Shown: positions 8,090-15,780 of the stretch, one piece after another | Layout of the letters: each line of letters begins with the position of its first letter | Position numbering within the stretch: position 1 is the stretch's first letter | From: Thaumarchaeota archaeon 13_1_40CM_4_38_7 | GTDB taxonomy: Archaea > Thermoproteota > Nitrososphaeria > Nitrososphaerales > Nitrosopumilaceae | Direction: 5' to 3' | DNA length: 38,253 nt | NCBI GenBank assembly: GCA_001917995.1 | Contig: MNFB01000010.1 | Coordinates: 1 to 38,253 of the forward strand | Notes under the pieces: model-generated | Told to the model about the DNA's origin: nothing | Seen by the model: only the letters and a program-made list of their open reading frames with translations | Database searches by the model: none | Program-made: the position numbers and the translations under genes

Positions 8090-9088
8090 TCAAGTAGAAG
8101 TCTGGGAAAATGTCTTTATGACAAGTGTGATAATAAATGATACTGCGGCACTTGCAGGTATGGTGATTACCCATGCCCACACAATTCTTCTCCCAAGACC
8201 CCATCTAACTGCAGACATTCGTCTGACAGCCCCCACTCCCATTATTGAACCAGAAATTGCATGAGTTGTGCTTGCTGGAATACCAAGCCATGCAAGAACT
8301 GCAAGAATGCTTGCTGCTCCCGTTTCCGCTGAAAAACCCTGATATGGTCTTAGTTGGGTTATCTTAAGAGCCATGGTCCTCACTATTCTCCATCCCCCAA
8401 AGAATGTCCCAAGACTCATAGCTACTGCTGCCATCAAAATTACGTAAGATGGAATCTGGAATTTTGTGATAACACCCTGAGTGAGAAGAATAAGAGCAAT
8501 AACACCCATCGTCTTTTGTCCATCATTTGCACCATGTGTCAGAGAGAAATATGTTGCTGACACAAGTTGTAGTCTTCCAAAAACTGAATTGACTCTACCT
8601 GGTTTTGCTTTTGCAAATGCTGCCATTATCAATAACGCTATAAGAAAAGCAACTACCAATCCCACAACTGGTGAAATTACGATTCCCATGGTCACCTTAC
8701 CCAGACCATCAAAAACTATTGCCTTGGCTCCAGCTCCTGCCAAACCCGCACCAAGAATTCCTCCTACTAGAGCGTGGCTACTAGAGGTAGGCAAACCTAG
8801 TAGCCATGTGATAATATCCCAGACTATTGCACCAGCCAAGGCACCTATAATAATCTCTATAGTAACAAAATCTGGATTTATGATACCTTTTCCTATGGTT
8901 GTAGCTACAGCAACACCAAACAGAAAAGGTCCGACGAAATTAGCAACTGCAGCTATTGCAACAGCTTGAAGAGGCCTCAGAATTCTAGTTCCTATGACCG
9001 TAGCTATCGAATTTGCTGCATCATGAAATCCGTTCAGAAAGTCAAATGCAAGTGCTGCTATTATGGCTAATATGGCAATTTCCAACAT
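8090..9088 (-). CDS. pit: PiT-family inorganic phosphate permease
   Basis: A 332-residue, highly hydrophobic protein with about ten membrane helices. The two inverted PiT signatures are clear: GFHDAANSIAT at 20-30 and SLTHGANDGQKTMG at 182-195, each followed by an SSSHA or STTHA turn (102-106 and near 278). PiT carriers take up phosphate, often as a metal-phosphate complex, driven by H+ or Na+. The start codon lies 7 nt after the stop of the DUF47 gene, the usual pairing in bacteria and archaea, in which the DUF47/PhoU-like protein modulates the carrier. The protein is complete. No high-affinity Pst genes are in the window. Confidence 0.95.
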   Translation of the reverse strand: MLEIAILAIIAALAFDFLNGFHDAANSIATVIGTRILRPLQAVAIAAVANFVGPFLFGVAVATTIGKGIINPDFVTIEIIIGALAGAIVWDIITWLLGLPTSSSHALVGGILGAGLAGAGAKAIVFDGLGKVTMGIVISPVVGLVVAFLIALLIMAAFAKAKPGRVNSVFGRLQLVSATYFSLTHGANDGQKTMGVIALILLTQGVITKFQIPSYVILMAAVAMSLGTFFGGWRIVRTMALKITQLRPYQGFSAETGAASILAVLAWLGIPASTTHAISGSIMGVGAVRRMSAVRWGLGRRIVWAWVITIPASAAVSFIITLVIKTFSQTST

Positions 9089-9095
9089 AAAAAAT

Positions 9096-9728
9096 CTAAG
9101 TATATTTGAGAACGACGTCTTCTATAGAATCAGCAACATCAAGACATCTGTCGGAAGCTTCTTCCAGTGCCTCATAGATGTCTTTTAGTTTTATTATATT
9201 GATAATATCGGTTGTTTCCAATAGCTCGCCTACAGCTTTTCTATATAGATCATCTGCTTTATGTTCGATTTCGCTAATGGTACGGCAATGTTCGATTATA
9301 GATTTGTTTACCTTCAGCTTATTTAGACTAGTAATCATGAGATTGATTTCTTTTGTAGAATTATGAATCTCCTTTGCTAGATCCAGCATGTAAGGTGGAG
9401 ATGATTTTATCTTGAAATTAACTATCCTGCCTGATATGCCCTCAATATAATCAATAATATCATCGGTCTTTGAAGCAATTCTAGATATATCCTCACGATC
9501 TAATGGAGTAATGAATGTCTTGTTTAATTCTTCAAAAACAGAATGTGTAAGTTCGTCTGCTTCTCTTTCAATTTTTTTTATCTGTACATGATTTTCATTT
9601 AATTTTTGAAAATCATTAAACAGATCTACTAATAATTTTGCTGCATTTTCTGCTCTACATGCAAGCTCGTTTAGAATTGATAAAATCTCTTTTTCGTTTG
9701 ACTTAATCCACGAAGTCCATTGCGTCAT
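9096..9728 (-). CDS. DUF47/PhoU-like regulator of the PiT phosphate carrier
   Basis: A 210-residue all-helical, charged protein with no membrane segment. The patterns IKKIEREADELTHSVFEELNKTFITPLDREDISRIA (near 50-85, expressed as its order of charged residues) and EIEHKADDLYRKA (near 153-165) are the repeated E-x-x-A/K-D metal-binding helices of the PhoU/DUF47 fold. Members bind metal clusters and are thought to sense or limit phosphate entry through the neighbouring PiT carrier. It is the first gene of the pair and ends 7 nt before pit. An imperfect palindrome at 9811-9832 upstream may be a regulatory site. Confidence 0.9.
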   Translation of the reverse strand: MTQWTSWIKSNEKEILSILNELACRAENAAKLLVDLFNDFQKLNENHVQIKKIEREADELTHSVFEELNKTFITPLDREDISRIASKTDDIIDYIEGISGRIVNFKIKSSPPYMLDLAKEIHNSTKEINLMITSLNKLKVNKSIIEHCRTISEIEHKADDLYRKAVGELLETTDIINIIKLKDIYEALEEASDRCLDVADSIEDVVLKYT

Positions 9729-9810
9729 ATAGTTTGTGACTTATCTTTCATAGTTAAATGTCTGATGTATATAGGACCTATGAACTATATAGTTGATTTT
9801 GCATCAGCAC

Positions 9811-9832
9811 TAGTTAACAAATTGTTTAACTA
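9811..9832. repeat. Imperfect palindrome between the zinc-ribbon gene and the DUF47-pit operon
   Basis: The sequence TAGTTAACAAATTGTTTAAC plus TA is close to its own reverse complement, with arms AGTTAA and TTTAACT around CAAATTG. It abuts the stop of the small zinc-ribbon gene and lies 83 nt before the DUF47 start. It could be an operator or end-of-transcript structure, but it is A/T-rich and may be chance. Confidence 0.35.
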
Positions 9833-9833
9833 A

Positions 9834-10022
9834 CTAGGCCCCAATGGCTATTCTGGAGTTTCTAGTAAAAAATTCTAGGAAATAAAAGCAATGGTTATGG
9901 AATTGCTCGGCAGATTTTCTTCCGCACTTTGTACATATTTTTTGTATTAGTCTCCTGCATTCTGAACATTGTGAGTACCCTATCAGTTCAGTTCCACAAC
10001 AGCGGCAACTTTCATCAGGCAT
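9834..10022 (-). CDS. Small zinc-ribbon protein
   Basis: A 62-residue protein with cysteine pairs CRCC (6-9), CSEC (19-22) and CTKC (30-33) and the additional ligands H42, H44 and C45. This gives material for one or two zinc ribbons. I recognise no named family. A TATA-like GTACATATC on the minus strand (10041-10050) sits 20-28 nt before the ATG at 10022, which supports a real, leaderless gene rather than a chance frame. Such proteins are common in archaea as nucleic-acid or protein binding adaptors, but nothing here fixes a role. The 178 nt between this gene and arsR hold no other feature I can support. Confidence 0.55.
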   Translation of the reverse strand: MPDESCRCCGTELIGYSQCSECRRLIQKICTKCGRKSAEQFHNHCFYFLEFFTRNSRIAIGA

Positions 10023-10200
10023 TCATCAACCACTGTTCTAGATATGTACAAGGTTTTTCTTTAGTCATATGTCTTTAGTTACCATATTCTATATAGCCAA
10101 ATGAGGTCTATTTTGGATTCACATAGGGACAAATCCTTTCCTAGTTCTTGAAATCCAGGCCATACTAAATCTAGAAATTACGATTATCTTCTTTCTGCAT

Positions 10201-10503
10201 TTAACACTTACAGGCTGGCTCTTCACAACACATTACCATCTTCTGGCCAGCCTTTACTATATCACTGATAATCTTTGCAATATCTTTGTTAGATATTGAA
10301 TACATGGTCATTTTCCCGTTTTCTCTGGTCTTTACTATATTGCATTGTTTAAGGGCTTTTAGATGATGTGATATCAATGGTTGTTCTTTTCTCAATTTAG
10401 AAACAATATCATTAACTGACATCTCATTATTTTTTTGTAAAAGATCCAGTATGCTAAACCGTGTCTCTTCACAAATGCATTGTAAGAGAGTAACTCCATT
10501 CAT
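10201..10503 (-). CDS. arsR: ArsR/SmtB-family metalloregulator
   Basis: A 100-residue winged-helix repressor (ATG 10503; a TTG at 10512 would add three residues). The recognition helix region reads QPLISHHLKALKQCNIVKTRENGKMTMYSI, the standard ArsR pattern of S-H-H-L-x-x-L followed by a wing. Thiolate ligands are not the textbook ELCVC motif. Instead Cys9 and Cys11 lie in the first helix (LLQCICEETR), and a C-terminal tail carries C92, C93, C98 and C100. As(III) could be bound between the N-terminal pair and the tail cysteines. It is divergent from arsC with promoters that interlock, which suggests it represses both directions until arsenite binds. The effector is inferred from context. Confidence 0.9.
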   Translation of the reverse strand: MNGVTLLQCICEETRFSILDLLQKNNEMSVNDIVSKLRKEQPLISHHLKALKQCNIVKTRENGKMTMYSISNKDIAKIISDIVKAGQKMVMCCEEPACKC

Positions 10504-10513
10504 ATCAATCAAA

Positions 10514-10525
10514 ATTTATATAAAT
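10514..10525 (+). promoter_or_regulatory. TATA box of arsC inside a perfect 12-bp palindrome
   Basis: ATTTATATAAAT is its own reverse complement. Its centre lies about 27 nt before the arsC GTG at 10547, matching a leaderless start. Its position between arsR and arsC makes it a candidate place for ArsR to block TBP binding. That function is inferred. Confidence 0.55.
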
Positions 10526-10530
10526 CTCTA

Positions 10531-10540
10531 TTAATATAAA
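10531..10540 (-). promoter_or_regulatory. TATA-like box of arsR
   Basis: The minus strand reads TTTATATTAA, centred near 10536, about 26 nt before 10510 and so just ahead of the arsR start (TTG 10512 or ATG 10503). The arsC and arsR boxes interlock within 30 nt, so binding at one is likely to affect the other. Confidence 0.45.
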
Positions 10541-10546
10541 GATTAT

Positions 10547-10945
10547 GTGTTAGAGAAAAGAATACTTTTCGTCTGTGTAGAAAATGCTGGAAGAAGTCAA
10601 ATGGCGGAAGGCTTCTTCAGAAAGATTTCACCAGCAGAGTATCAACCCATAAGTGCTGGCACAAATCCTACTGATATAATTAATCCTCTTGCAATAGAAG
10701 TAATGAAAGAGATCGGAATAGATATTACCAAACAAAAACCCAAAGTTCTTTCTGATGATATGATAAGAAATTCTGTCAAGATTGTAAACATGGGATGCAT
10801 GGATAAAGAATCATGCCCTGCATTATTCGTAAATAATGTAATAGAATGGAATATCTCTGATCCAAAAGGTAAGCCAATAGAACAGGTGAGGAAGATAAGA
10901 GACGAAGTTGAAGCAAAGGTAATGGAACTTGTTGCAATCCTCTAA
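10547..10945 (+). CDS. arsC: Arsenate reductase, low-molecular-weight phosphatase type
   Basis: A 132-residue enzyme of the LMW protein-tyrosine-phosphatase fold. The phosphate loop C-V-E-N-A-G-R-S starts at Cys10, giving the C-x5-R signature. The redox cysteines of thioredoxin-coupled arsenate reductases are present at Cys84 and Cys90 (GCMDKESCP), and the acid-loop Asp105 is in ISDPKGKP. This set distinguishes it from a true tyrosine phosphatase and predicts reduction of arsenate to arsenite with thioredoxin. It starts at GTG, apparently leaderless. Its 3' end overlaps the start of the aquaporin gene, so the two are likely translationally coupled. Confidence 0.93.
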   Translation: MLEKRILFVCVENAGRSQMAEGFFRKISPAEYQPISAGTNPTDIINPLAIEVMKEIGIDITKQKPKVLSDDMIRNSVKIVNMGCMDKESCPALFVNNVIEWNISDPKGKPIEQVRKIRDEVEAKVMELVAIL

Positions 10946-11627
10946 GCTCGGCTTCTCCTCAAATCAAAAGAAATTCATTGCTGAGTTTGTTGGTACTTTT
11001 GTCTTGGTCGTTTGTGCCACAGGTTCTATAGTTTTAGACGCCAAGATAGGTGGGTCTCTAGGTTTATCTTTCATAGCTTTTGCTCCTGGAGTTGGAGCTG
11101 CTGTTATGATCTATAAATTTGCTAAAATTTCTCTGTCTAACTTCAATCCCGCTGTAACTGTAGGTTTTCTCATTACAAAACACATTCCAGTACGATTATT
11201 TCCTCTTTATTTTACGGCAGAAATTAGTGGAGCATTATTAGGAACCGTATTTGTAAAATATGTTATTGGAGCAGAGGCAAATTTAGGTACTAATTTCCCT
11301 AACTATTCTTATCCTATTCCTCTAATCTTTGGAGTTGAAGTTCTTGCTACTGTATTTCTGATGGGAATGATTCTGCTAGTAATCCATACAAATGGATTGA
11401 GAGGATTTGGTTGGATAGCAATAGGTTCTGTGATTGGTTTAGACATTTTCTTTCTATCGTTTATCTCTGGTGCTTCAATGAATCCTGCTCGCTCCCTTGC
11501 TCCAGCCATATTTTCTGGAGCGATAGGTGACCTTTGGTTATACTGTAGCGCAACTTTTGTCGGCTCTGCTATTATTGCAGTGATTTATAGAAAGATAAAA
11601 GATCGATTCTTACCAAAGGTTCAGTAG
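10929..11627 (+). CDS. MIP-family aquaporin/aquaglyceroporin in the arsenic operon
   Basis: A 232-residue channel with six membrane helices and both half-helix signatures, NPA at 73-75 (SNFNPAVTVGF) and NPA at 185-187 (GASMNPARSLAPA). The start is TTG 10929 or 10932, inside the end of arsC. MIP channels conduct water, glycerol or undissociated As(OH)3. In Sinorhizobium an aquaporin (AqpS) takes the place of the arsenite pump in an ars operon, and export is driven by arsenite made inside by ArsC. The same gene order here suggests the same logic, which is inference. The arginine after the second NPA is retained. The protein has no fused partner. Confidence 0.9.
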   Translation: MLQSSKLGFSSNQKKFIAEFVGTFVLVVCATGSIVLDAKIGGSLGLSFIAFAPGVGAAVMIYKFAKISLSNFNPAVTVGFLITKHIPVRLFPLYFTAEISGALLGTVFVKYVIGAEANLGTNFPNYSYPIPLIFGVEVLATVFLMGMILLVIHTNGLRGFGWIAIGSVIGLDIFFLSFISGASMNPARSLAPAIFSGAIGDLWLYCSATFVGSAIIAVIYRKIKDRFLPKVQ

Positions 11628-11636
11628 ATCAGCTTT

Positions 11637-12791
11637 ATGATATCGCATAATGATTTGCATGTTAAGGCAATACTTGTAATATCTGCTTTATTCTTGGTCA
11701 CTTGTGCAGTAAATCTACAGGCTCCACTGTACTACAAATACGCAGAATTGTCAGGCTATGGATATGGATTGATAACAGTTGTCTTTGCGGCTTACGTGAT
11801 AGGGGTTCTTCCTACCTTGGTTCTATTTGGTGGGATCTCCGATCGCATTGGTAGAAAAAACTCGATACTGCTTGCCCTAATACTAGCAATATTGGCCACC
11901 AGTTTAATGATTATCCTGCCAAAAATTCAAACATTGTTTGTTGCGCGTATACTGCAAGGAATCAGCTTTGGATTATGTGCAGGTGCTGCCTCTGCGTATC
12001 TCACTCAATCAATGGAAAACCCTGCAAGGGCAGCAGCATATGTTGCTGCATCAACGTCTGTTGGGTTTGGCATGGGTGCCTTGTTTACAAGTGGCGCGCT
12101 CTTGACTGGACAGTCCTTAGTACCTCCAAGCTACTGGATTATTGTTATTATCACGATAAGTTGCTCTGTAATGTTTTTGGGCATTATTCCAGAACAGAAA
12201 AGATTACACAATACGATTCTGATACTGGCAAAGATACCAAAAGGTACGCTCCTAATTGGATTAACAATCACAACTGCTTGGGCAGTAAGTGGGTTAACTA
12301 CTGCGATCCTACCTTCGCAATTGGCACAACAAGGCCTCGCTAGTTGGTCAGGGTTAGCAATATTCCTCGTGATGGGTATAGGCGCAATCGCTCAGCCCAT
12401 AGCACGTAAGATGGAACCATTACGTTCGATTAAGATAGGTTTTGTACTGATACCATCAGGATACTTGCTGATGTTGATGGGATCTTGGTCAGGAAATATT
12501 GCTATTGTATTAACTGGTACATCACTTGCAGGCCTTGCATGTTACGGCTTTACCTATCTTGGTGGGCTAGCACAATTTTCAAAGGCTGGAGGACTTTACA
12601 ATGCAAGAGCAATATCGGGATACTATTTGTTTTCATATGTCGGCTTTAGTGTACCAATAGTCCTTTTGGGATTTGTTTCTGATGTTGTAGGAATACTTGG
12701 GGCACTGACTTATTTTGGAATTGGTATTGTTATTGCAAATGTTCTTCTATTTGTCTTGTTAAGATCACAGAACACAAAAAAAATTCATTAA
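11637..12791 (+). CDS. MFS transporter, last gene of the arsenic operon
   Basis: A 384-residue major facilitator with about twelve membrane helices. The cytoplasmic loop 2-3 signature GGISDRIGRKNS is at 65-76, and a second basic loop separates the halves near residue 190. It starts 9 nt after the aquaporin stop, so it is almost certainly co-transcribed with arsC. Function is unassigned. By position it could export arsenite, an organoarsenical or another toxic ion. ArsJ is a known MFS arsenical exporter, but ArsJ travels with a GAPDH gene, which is absent. It may equally be an unrelated drug-type exporter. Confidence 0.85.
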   Translation: MISHNDLHVKAILVISALFLVTCAVNLQAPLYYKYAELSGYGYGLITVVFAAYVIGVLPTLVLFGGISDRIGRKNSILLALILAILATSLMIILPKIQTLFVARILQGISFGLCAGAASAYLTQSMENPARAAAYVAASTSVGFGMGALFTSGALLTGQSLVPPSYWIIVIITISCSVMFLGIIPEQKRLHNTILILAKIPKGTLLIGLTITTAWAVSGLTTAILPSQLAQQGLASWSGLAIFLVMGIGAIAQPIARKMEPLRSIKIGFVLIPSGYLLMLMGSWSGNIAIVLTGTSLAGLACYGFTYLGGLAQFSKAGGLYNARAISGYYLFSYVGFSVPIVLLGFVSDVVGILGALTYFGIGIVIANVLLFVLLRSQNTKKIH

Positions 12792-12799
12792 AAAAGAAT

Positions 12800-13822
12800 A
12801 TGGAACCAATAAGAATAGATGGTGCTTTTGGAGAGGGTGGTGGACAAATTATCCGAAGTGCAATTACATTGTCTGCTATTACCGGAAAGCCCGTAGAAAT
12901 TGAAAACATTCGTAAAAATAGAAAGGTCCTAGGACTGAGACCCCAACACATGCTTGGGGTAAAAATTCTGTCAAAAATTTGCCAAGCAAAAGTGGAAGGT
13001 CTGCATGTAAACTCTACCTTTCTTAGATTCTTTCCATCCGAGGGAGTTGATATGAATCTGAAAGAAGACGTTGGCACTGCAGGCAGCATTCCATTAATCT
13101 TGCAGGTACTTGTTCCCGCAGTCTCTCTTATGAAAAAGAGCTTACGGCTCTCAATTATAGGTGGGACAGATGTTCCATGGAGTCCTACGTCTGATTATAC
13201 AAGATTTGTCTTAGGGGAGGTATTTTCCAGAATTGGAATAAATTTTGAAACTGAAATTAAAAAACGTGGATATTATCCAAGAGGAGGAGGCTTGATAGAA
13301 ATAGGAATAATTCCATGCAAAAAGCTAAGTCCTGTCTCGCTCCTTGAACGTACTACTAAATCTACAAGACTTGTTTGTTCTTATTCAAAGATACCAAAGG
13401 AAGTAGTAGAAAAAGAGGTAGATAGCGCAAAAACAATTCTTGAAGCAAATGGATTTTCATGTGATTACGTGGTAAAAGAAGAAATTGCGCTTGACAAGGG
13501 ATGTTCCATGCTTGTATTTTCGCATGATAGAAGTTCTGTTATTGGATCTGATTCAATCTACCAAGGAAAGATGGAGGGGATTGGTGAATTCATAACAAGA
13601 AAATTCGTCCAATCAGATCTTGGAGTAGACCTATGTCTTTCCGATATGCTGGTGGTTCCACTTTCGCTAATCAATGAAACGTCAACATATAGAATAAAAC
13701 AAATTACAAAGCATTTAGAAACTAACCTCTTTGTTGCTTCAAAGATAACTAACTGCAAGTATGGCATAGAAAGACTTGATGATGGTTTTGAGGTAAGAAT
13801 AGTTGGTAGCTCATATTCCTGA
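12800..13822 (+). CDS. rtcA: RNA 3'-terminal phosphate cyclase
   Basis: A 340-residue enzyme that converts RNA 3'-phosphates to 2',3'-cyclic phosphates with ATP through an enzyme-AMP intermediate. The N-terminus GAFGEGGGQIIRSA (9-22) and the RPQHMLGV and EDVGTAGSIPLILQ motifs define the family. The adenylated histidine is present as His305 in ITKHLETN. An insert domain lies between roughly 180 and 275, as in E. coli RtcA. The start is 8 nt after the MFS gene, so it may ride on the arsenic operon transcript although it is a housekeeping RNA gene. Its end overlaps the convergent CopD-like gene by 12 bp. No RtcB ligase is in the window. Confidence 0.94.
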   Translation: MEPIRIDGAFGEGGGQIIRSAITLSAITGKPVEIENIRKNRKVLGLRPQHMLGVKILSKICQAKVEGLHVNSTFLRFFPSEGVDMNLKEDVGTAGSIPLILQVLVPAVSLMKKSLRLSIIGGTDVPWSPTSDYTRFVLGEVFSRIGINFETEIKKRGYYPRGGGLIEIGIIPCKKLSPVSLLERTTKSTRLVCSYSKIPKEVVEKEVDSAKTILEANGFSCDYVVKEEIALDKGCSMLVFSHDRSSVIGSDSIYQGKMEGIGEFITRKFVQSDLGVDLCLSDMLVVPLSLINETSTYRIKQITKHLETNLFVASKITNCKYGIERLDDGFEVRIVGSSYS

Positions 13823-14305
13823 GTGAAGTAGTGCCGCCGTAAACAAAATGGCTACGGAGACAACTACTGTAATCCTACCTAGCATGATAATTTTTGAGCG
13901 AAGCTTTTGCAAGAGTTCGGATGAAAGCTGTCCTGATTCTATCCTTCTTTCTGTTTCAGATCTAATCAATCTTACATGTACCGCAAAGGTGACAATTAAG
14001 ATGATTACAAGTATTATCTTTACTACAAGAACCAACCCATAGTTAGTTGATAAAAATAATGATGGTTTTGCAAACAAGTTAACAGAGTTATAGATTCCAC
14101 TTGCAATTAGGATTAGCAACGATGGAATTGCAATTCTGTTAAATTTTCTTCCCACACGAATCATTATGGCTAGTCTTCCCTCTACAGAATCTGAAATTGT
14201 CTTAAGAAGAGGAGCAAGTACAATTCCAATGAACATAGATCCCCCAACCCATATGGAAGCTGCAACAAGATGAGCCCACATGATAAGGGCGTCAAGCAAT
14301 ATCAT
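13811..14305 (-). CDS. CopD-like four-helix membrane protein
   Basis: A 164-residue protein with four hydrophobic helices at about 5-30, 55-75, 85-110 and 138-162. The first helix carries MWAHLVAASIWVGGSMF, whose His-x(6-7)-W-x-G-G pattern is typical of the CopD/DUF2269 group of copper-resistance or heme-associated membrane proteins. Those bind metal or heme through histidines in the helices. Here His12 and His108 lie in or near membrane segments. Copper handling would suit an ammonia oxidiser rich in copper enzymes, but no other copper gene is adjacent. A TATA-like box around 14327-14337 gives a leaderless start. Confidence 0.68.
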   Translation of the reverse strand: MILLDALIMWAHLVAASIWVGGSMFIGIVLAPLLKTISDSVEGRLAIMIRVGRKFNRIAIPSLLILIASGIYNSVNLFAKPSLFLSTNYGLVLVVKIILVIILIVTFAVHVRLIRSETERRIESGQLSSELLQKLRSKIIMLGRITVVVSVAILFTAALLHSGI

Positions 14306-14412
14306 GCATCTATACCAAAGTCAATGAATAATATCTATTCTGATCTGAAATTGTAATGTGATACCATTTATGAAAACCTAAAGGTAACCCTAGTTAAGAA
14401 TATAAAAAATTA

Positions 14413-14435
14413 GTTTAAGCGTATTTCAGCTTAAA
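14413..14435 (-). terminator. Possible hairpin at the end of the CxxC microprotein gene
   Basis: TTTAAGC (14414-14420) and GCTTAAA (14429-14435) form a 7-bp inverted repeat with an 8-nt loop, overlapping the stop codon and followed on the minus strand by an A/T-rich run. Archaeal termination depends mostly on U-tracts, so the hairpin may be incidental. Confidence 0.3.
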
Positions 14436-14571
14436 ATCTTCTTTCGCCACGATGTTTTGGTAAACATTCACGACAATATACTGGTCTTCCTTCTTTTGGT
14501 TGGAAAGGTACCTGTGTTTCTTTTTTGCAATCCGCACATGTTGCAGGATACATTTGTCTGTCTGATGACAT
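14431..14571 (-). CDS. CxxC-x(n)-CxxC zinc-binding microprotein
   Basis: A 46-residue protein from ATG 14571. It holds CADC, then ETQVPFQPKEGRPVYC, then RECLPKHR, so two CxxC knuckles are joined by a linker with the conserved PFxP and RPVYC elements. This is the CxxC-x17-CxxC zinc-ribbon family (TIGR04272-like) found widely in bacteria and archaea without a known role. The frame extends to a GTG at 14613. However, a TATA-like GATATAGTT near 14602 predicts transcription from about 14576, which favours the shorter form. It is probably monocistronic. Confidence 0.7.
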   Translation of the reverse strand: MSSDRQMYPATCADCKKETQVPFQPKEGRPVYCRECLPKHRGERRF

Positions 14572-14699
14572 ACATTTTGGAAATTCTAGCCGCATAATAA
14601 CTATATCGTACACAAACGAATACCTAGTGTATCACAAAACTTGAGCAGTGTCTTATCTGAGAAGGTTTTTTAGTTAATTAGAACTCGTAGCTCCTAGAT

Positions 14700-15197
14700 T
14701 TGGTTAGCAGGGGAAAAGTTGTAATAATTGCGGCATTTGCTGGCCTCGGTTTCATGATGGTCTTTTTCTATCTTTATGCAAATTCCTTTCAAGGTGATCT
14801 TAACAAAGTAACGATTCGGCTCGAGAGTGTTAATATTCTTGATGAGAATAAACTGGATAAACGAGCCCACCTTAATGTAAGATTCTATATTCAAAACCCT
14901 ACGTCTATGGTATTGACGGTCTCTACCATCAATTATGAATTGTATGCAAATGGGAATAACGTTGGAGAGGGCCATTTTACAACAGAAGACATTCCAGAGG
15001 CCGGAAGACCCCCCCTTTTTGCGAATGATAATCTGACTTTATCAAACACATTTGAACTTGTAAATGATGATAAGATTTCAAAAGAATATCTGGCAATAAC
15101 AACTAATCAGGCAGTAAAATATGAAGCAAAAGGACAAATTACTATAGAGTCATTTTTGACAGCAGTTACCAAGGATTTTGATTCAACTTTGGGCTAG
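14700..15197 (+). CDS. Membrane-anchored WHy/LEA14-like protein (first of two)
   Basis: A 165-residue protein from TTG 14700. Residues 5-28 form an uncleaved signal anchor. The remainder, from about 38, reads as an LEA14/WHy-type beta sandwich: VTIRLESVNIL, then LNVRFYIQNPTSMVLTVSTINYELYANGNNVGEG. The NPT and NY-x-LY pattern and the spacing are typical of the water-stress WHy domain. Such domains are linked to desiccation or cold tolerance and to outer-surface proteins, but their mechanism is unknown. A second gene of the same architecture lies at 20522-20989. The stop codon overlaps that of the convergent PNPOx-fold gene in a shared CTAG. Confidence 0.66.
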   Translation: MVSRGKVVIIAAFAGLGFMMVFFYLYANSFQGDLNKVTIRLESVNILDENKLDKRAHLNVRFYIQNPTSMVLTVSTINYELYANGNNVGEGHFTTEDIPEAGRPPLFANDNLTLSNTFELVNDDKISKEYLAITTNQAVKYEAKGQITIESFLTAVTKDFDSTLG

Positions 15198-15592
15198 CCA
15201 AGTCCCCAACTTGTTTTGGTCTTTGGTGTAATTTTTACAAACGGAGCTTCTCCTTCTTTCCAAGGATTTTCCCTTACCCAGGCAAATTTTTTGTAGAAAA
15301 TATCGTACAAACGCTTGAACTCGGGACCCTTTTCTACAAGGATAGTTAAGCCTTGCACTATCACAGCTTTGTGCTTTGTAGGAGAGTAAATGTCGACTGA
15401 GATTGCAATCTTGTTGTTCTTTTTTAGATTTGTGTACTTTTTTGTGTCGTAATCAGTTGCAAAGTAAAAGTATCCGTCTTCAAAGTAATATGTTACAGGG
15501 GCTATGTGTGGTACATCTTTGGTACATGTTGCAACCCTACATCCTTCGTTTGCTTGAAGAAATTCAATTTCGCGTATCGTAAATTTTATCAT
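15194..15592 (-). CDS. PNPOx-like split-barrel flavin/F420-binding protein
   Basis: A 132-residue protein with the pyridoxamine-phosphate-oxidase-like split barrel: FLQANEGCRVATCTKDVPHIAPVTYYFEDGYFYFAT is followed by KKYTNLKKNNKIAISVD and a C-terminal barrel strand ending in TSWGLG. This pattern (R-x-A-T, P-H-x-x-P-V, T-K-K-x-x-N-L) is that of general pyridoxamine 5'-phosphate oxidase family proteins. These bind FMN, F420 or heme, and the ligand cannot be chosen from sequence. Thaumarchaea make F420, so an F420-dependent reductase is plausible. True PNPOx signatures for pyridoxamine phosphate are not evident. Confidence 0.75.
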   Translation of the reverse strand: MIKFTIREIEFLQANEGCRVATCTKDVPHIAPVTYYFEDGYFYFATDYDTKKYTNLKKNNKIAISVDIYSPTKHKAVIVQGLTILVEKGPEFKRLYDIFYKKFAWVRENPWKEGEAPFVKITPKTKTSWGLG

Positions 15593-15625
15593 GATATGCT
15601 ATTGTCTGTATCAAATAAAAAGAAA

Positions 15626-15699
15626 TGGGCCGAGAGAGATTTGAACTCTCGACCACCGCCGTGTCAGGGCGGTATCCTAACCAACTAGACGATCGGCCC
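15626..15699 (-). tRNA. tRNA-Val (anticodon GAC)
   Basis: On the minus strand the acceptor stem pairs GGGCCGA with TCGGCCC, with discriminator A and no encoded CCA. The anticodon arm is CCGCC, loop CTGACAC, GGCGG, giving anticodon GAC for valine. The T arm is GAGAG, TTCAAAT, CTCTC, fully paired. The gene is 74 nt with no intron. A/T-rich sequence around 15729 (TTAATAACG) is placed correctly for a TATA box. Confidence 0.95.
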
Positions 15700-15780
15700 A
15701 ATAGAATACGACCTTATTGCAGACGTTATTAACGTTTAAGAAAACAAGAATAATATGCAATGTATTAAATAACTATCGTT

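Noticed and set aside
8004-8264. 86-codon plus-strand frame beginning MVTQVVHVPTEG
   Set aside because: It runs mostly antisense to the clear PiT permease gene, has no family features and its composition follows the codon pattern of the opposite strand.
15626-15699. Reading the tRNA as tRNA-Asp from GTC on the plus strand
   Set aside because: The tRNA is on the minus strand, where the anticodon at the centre of the loop is GAC, which is valine.
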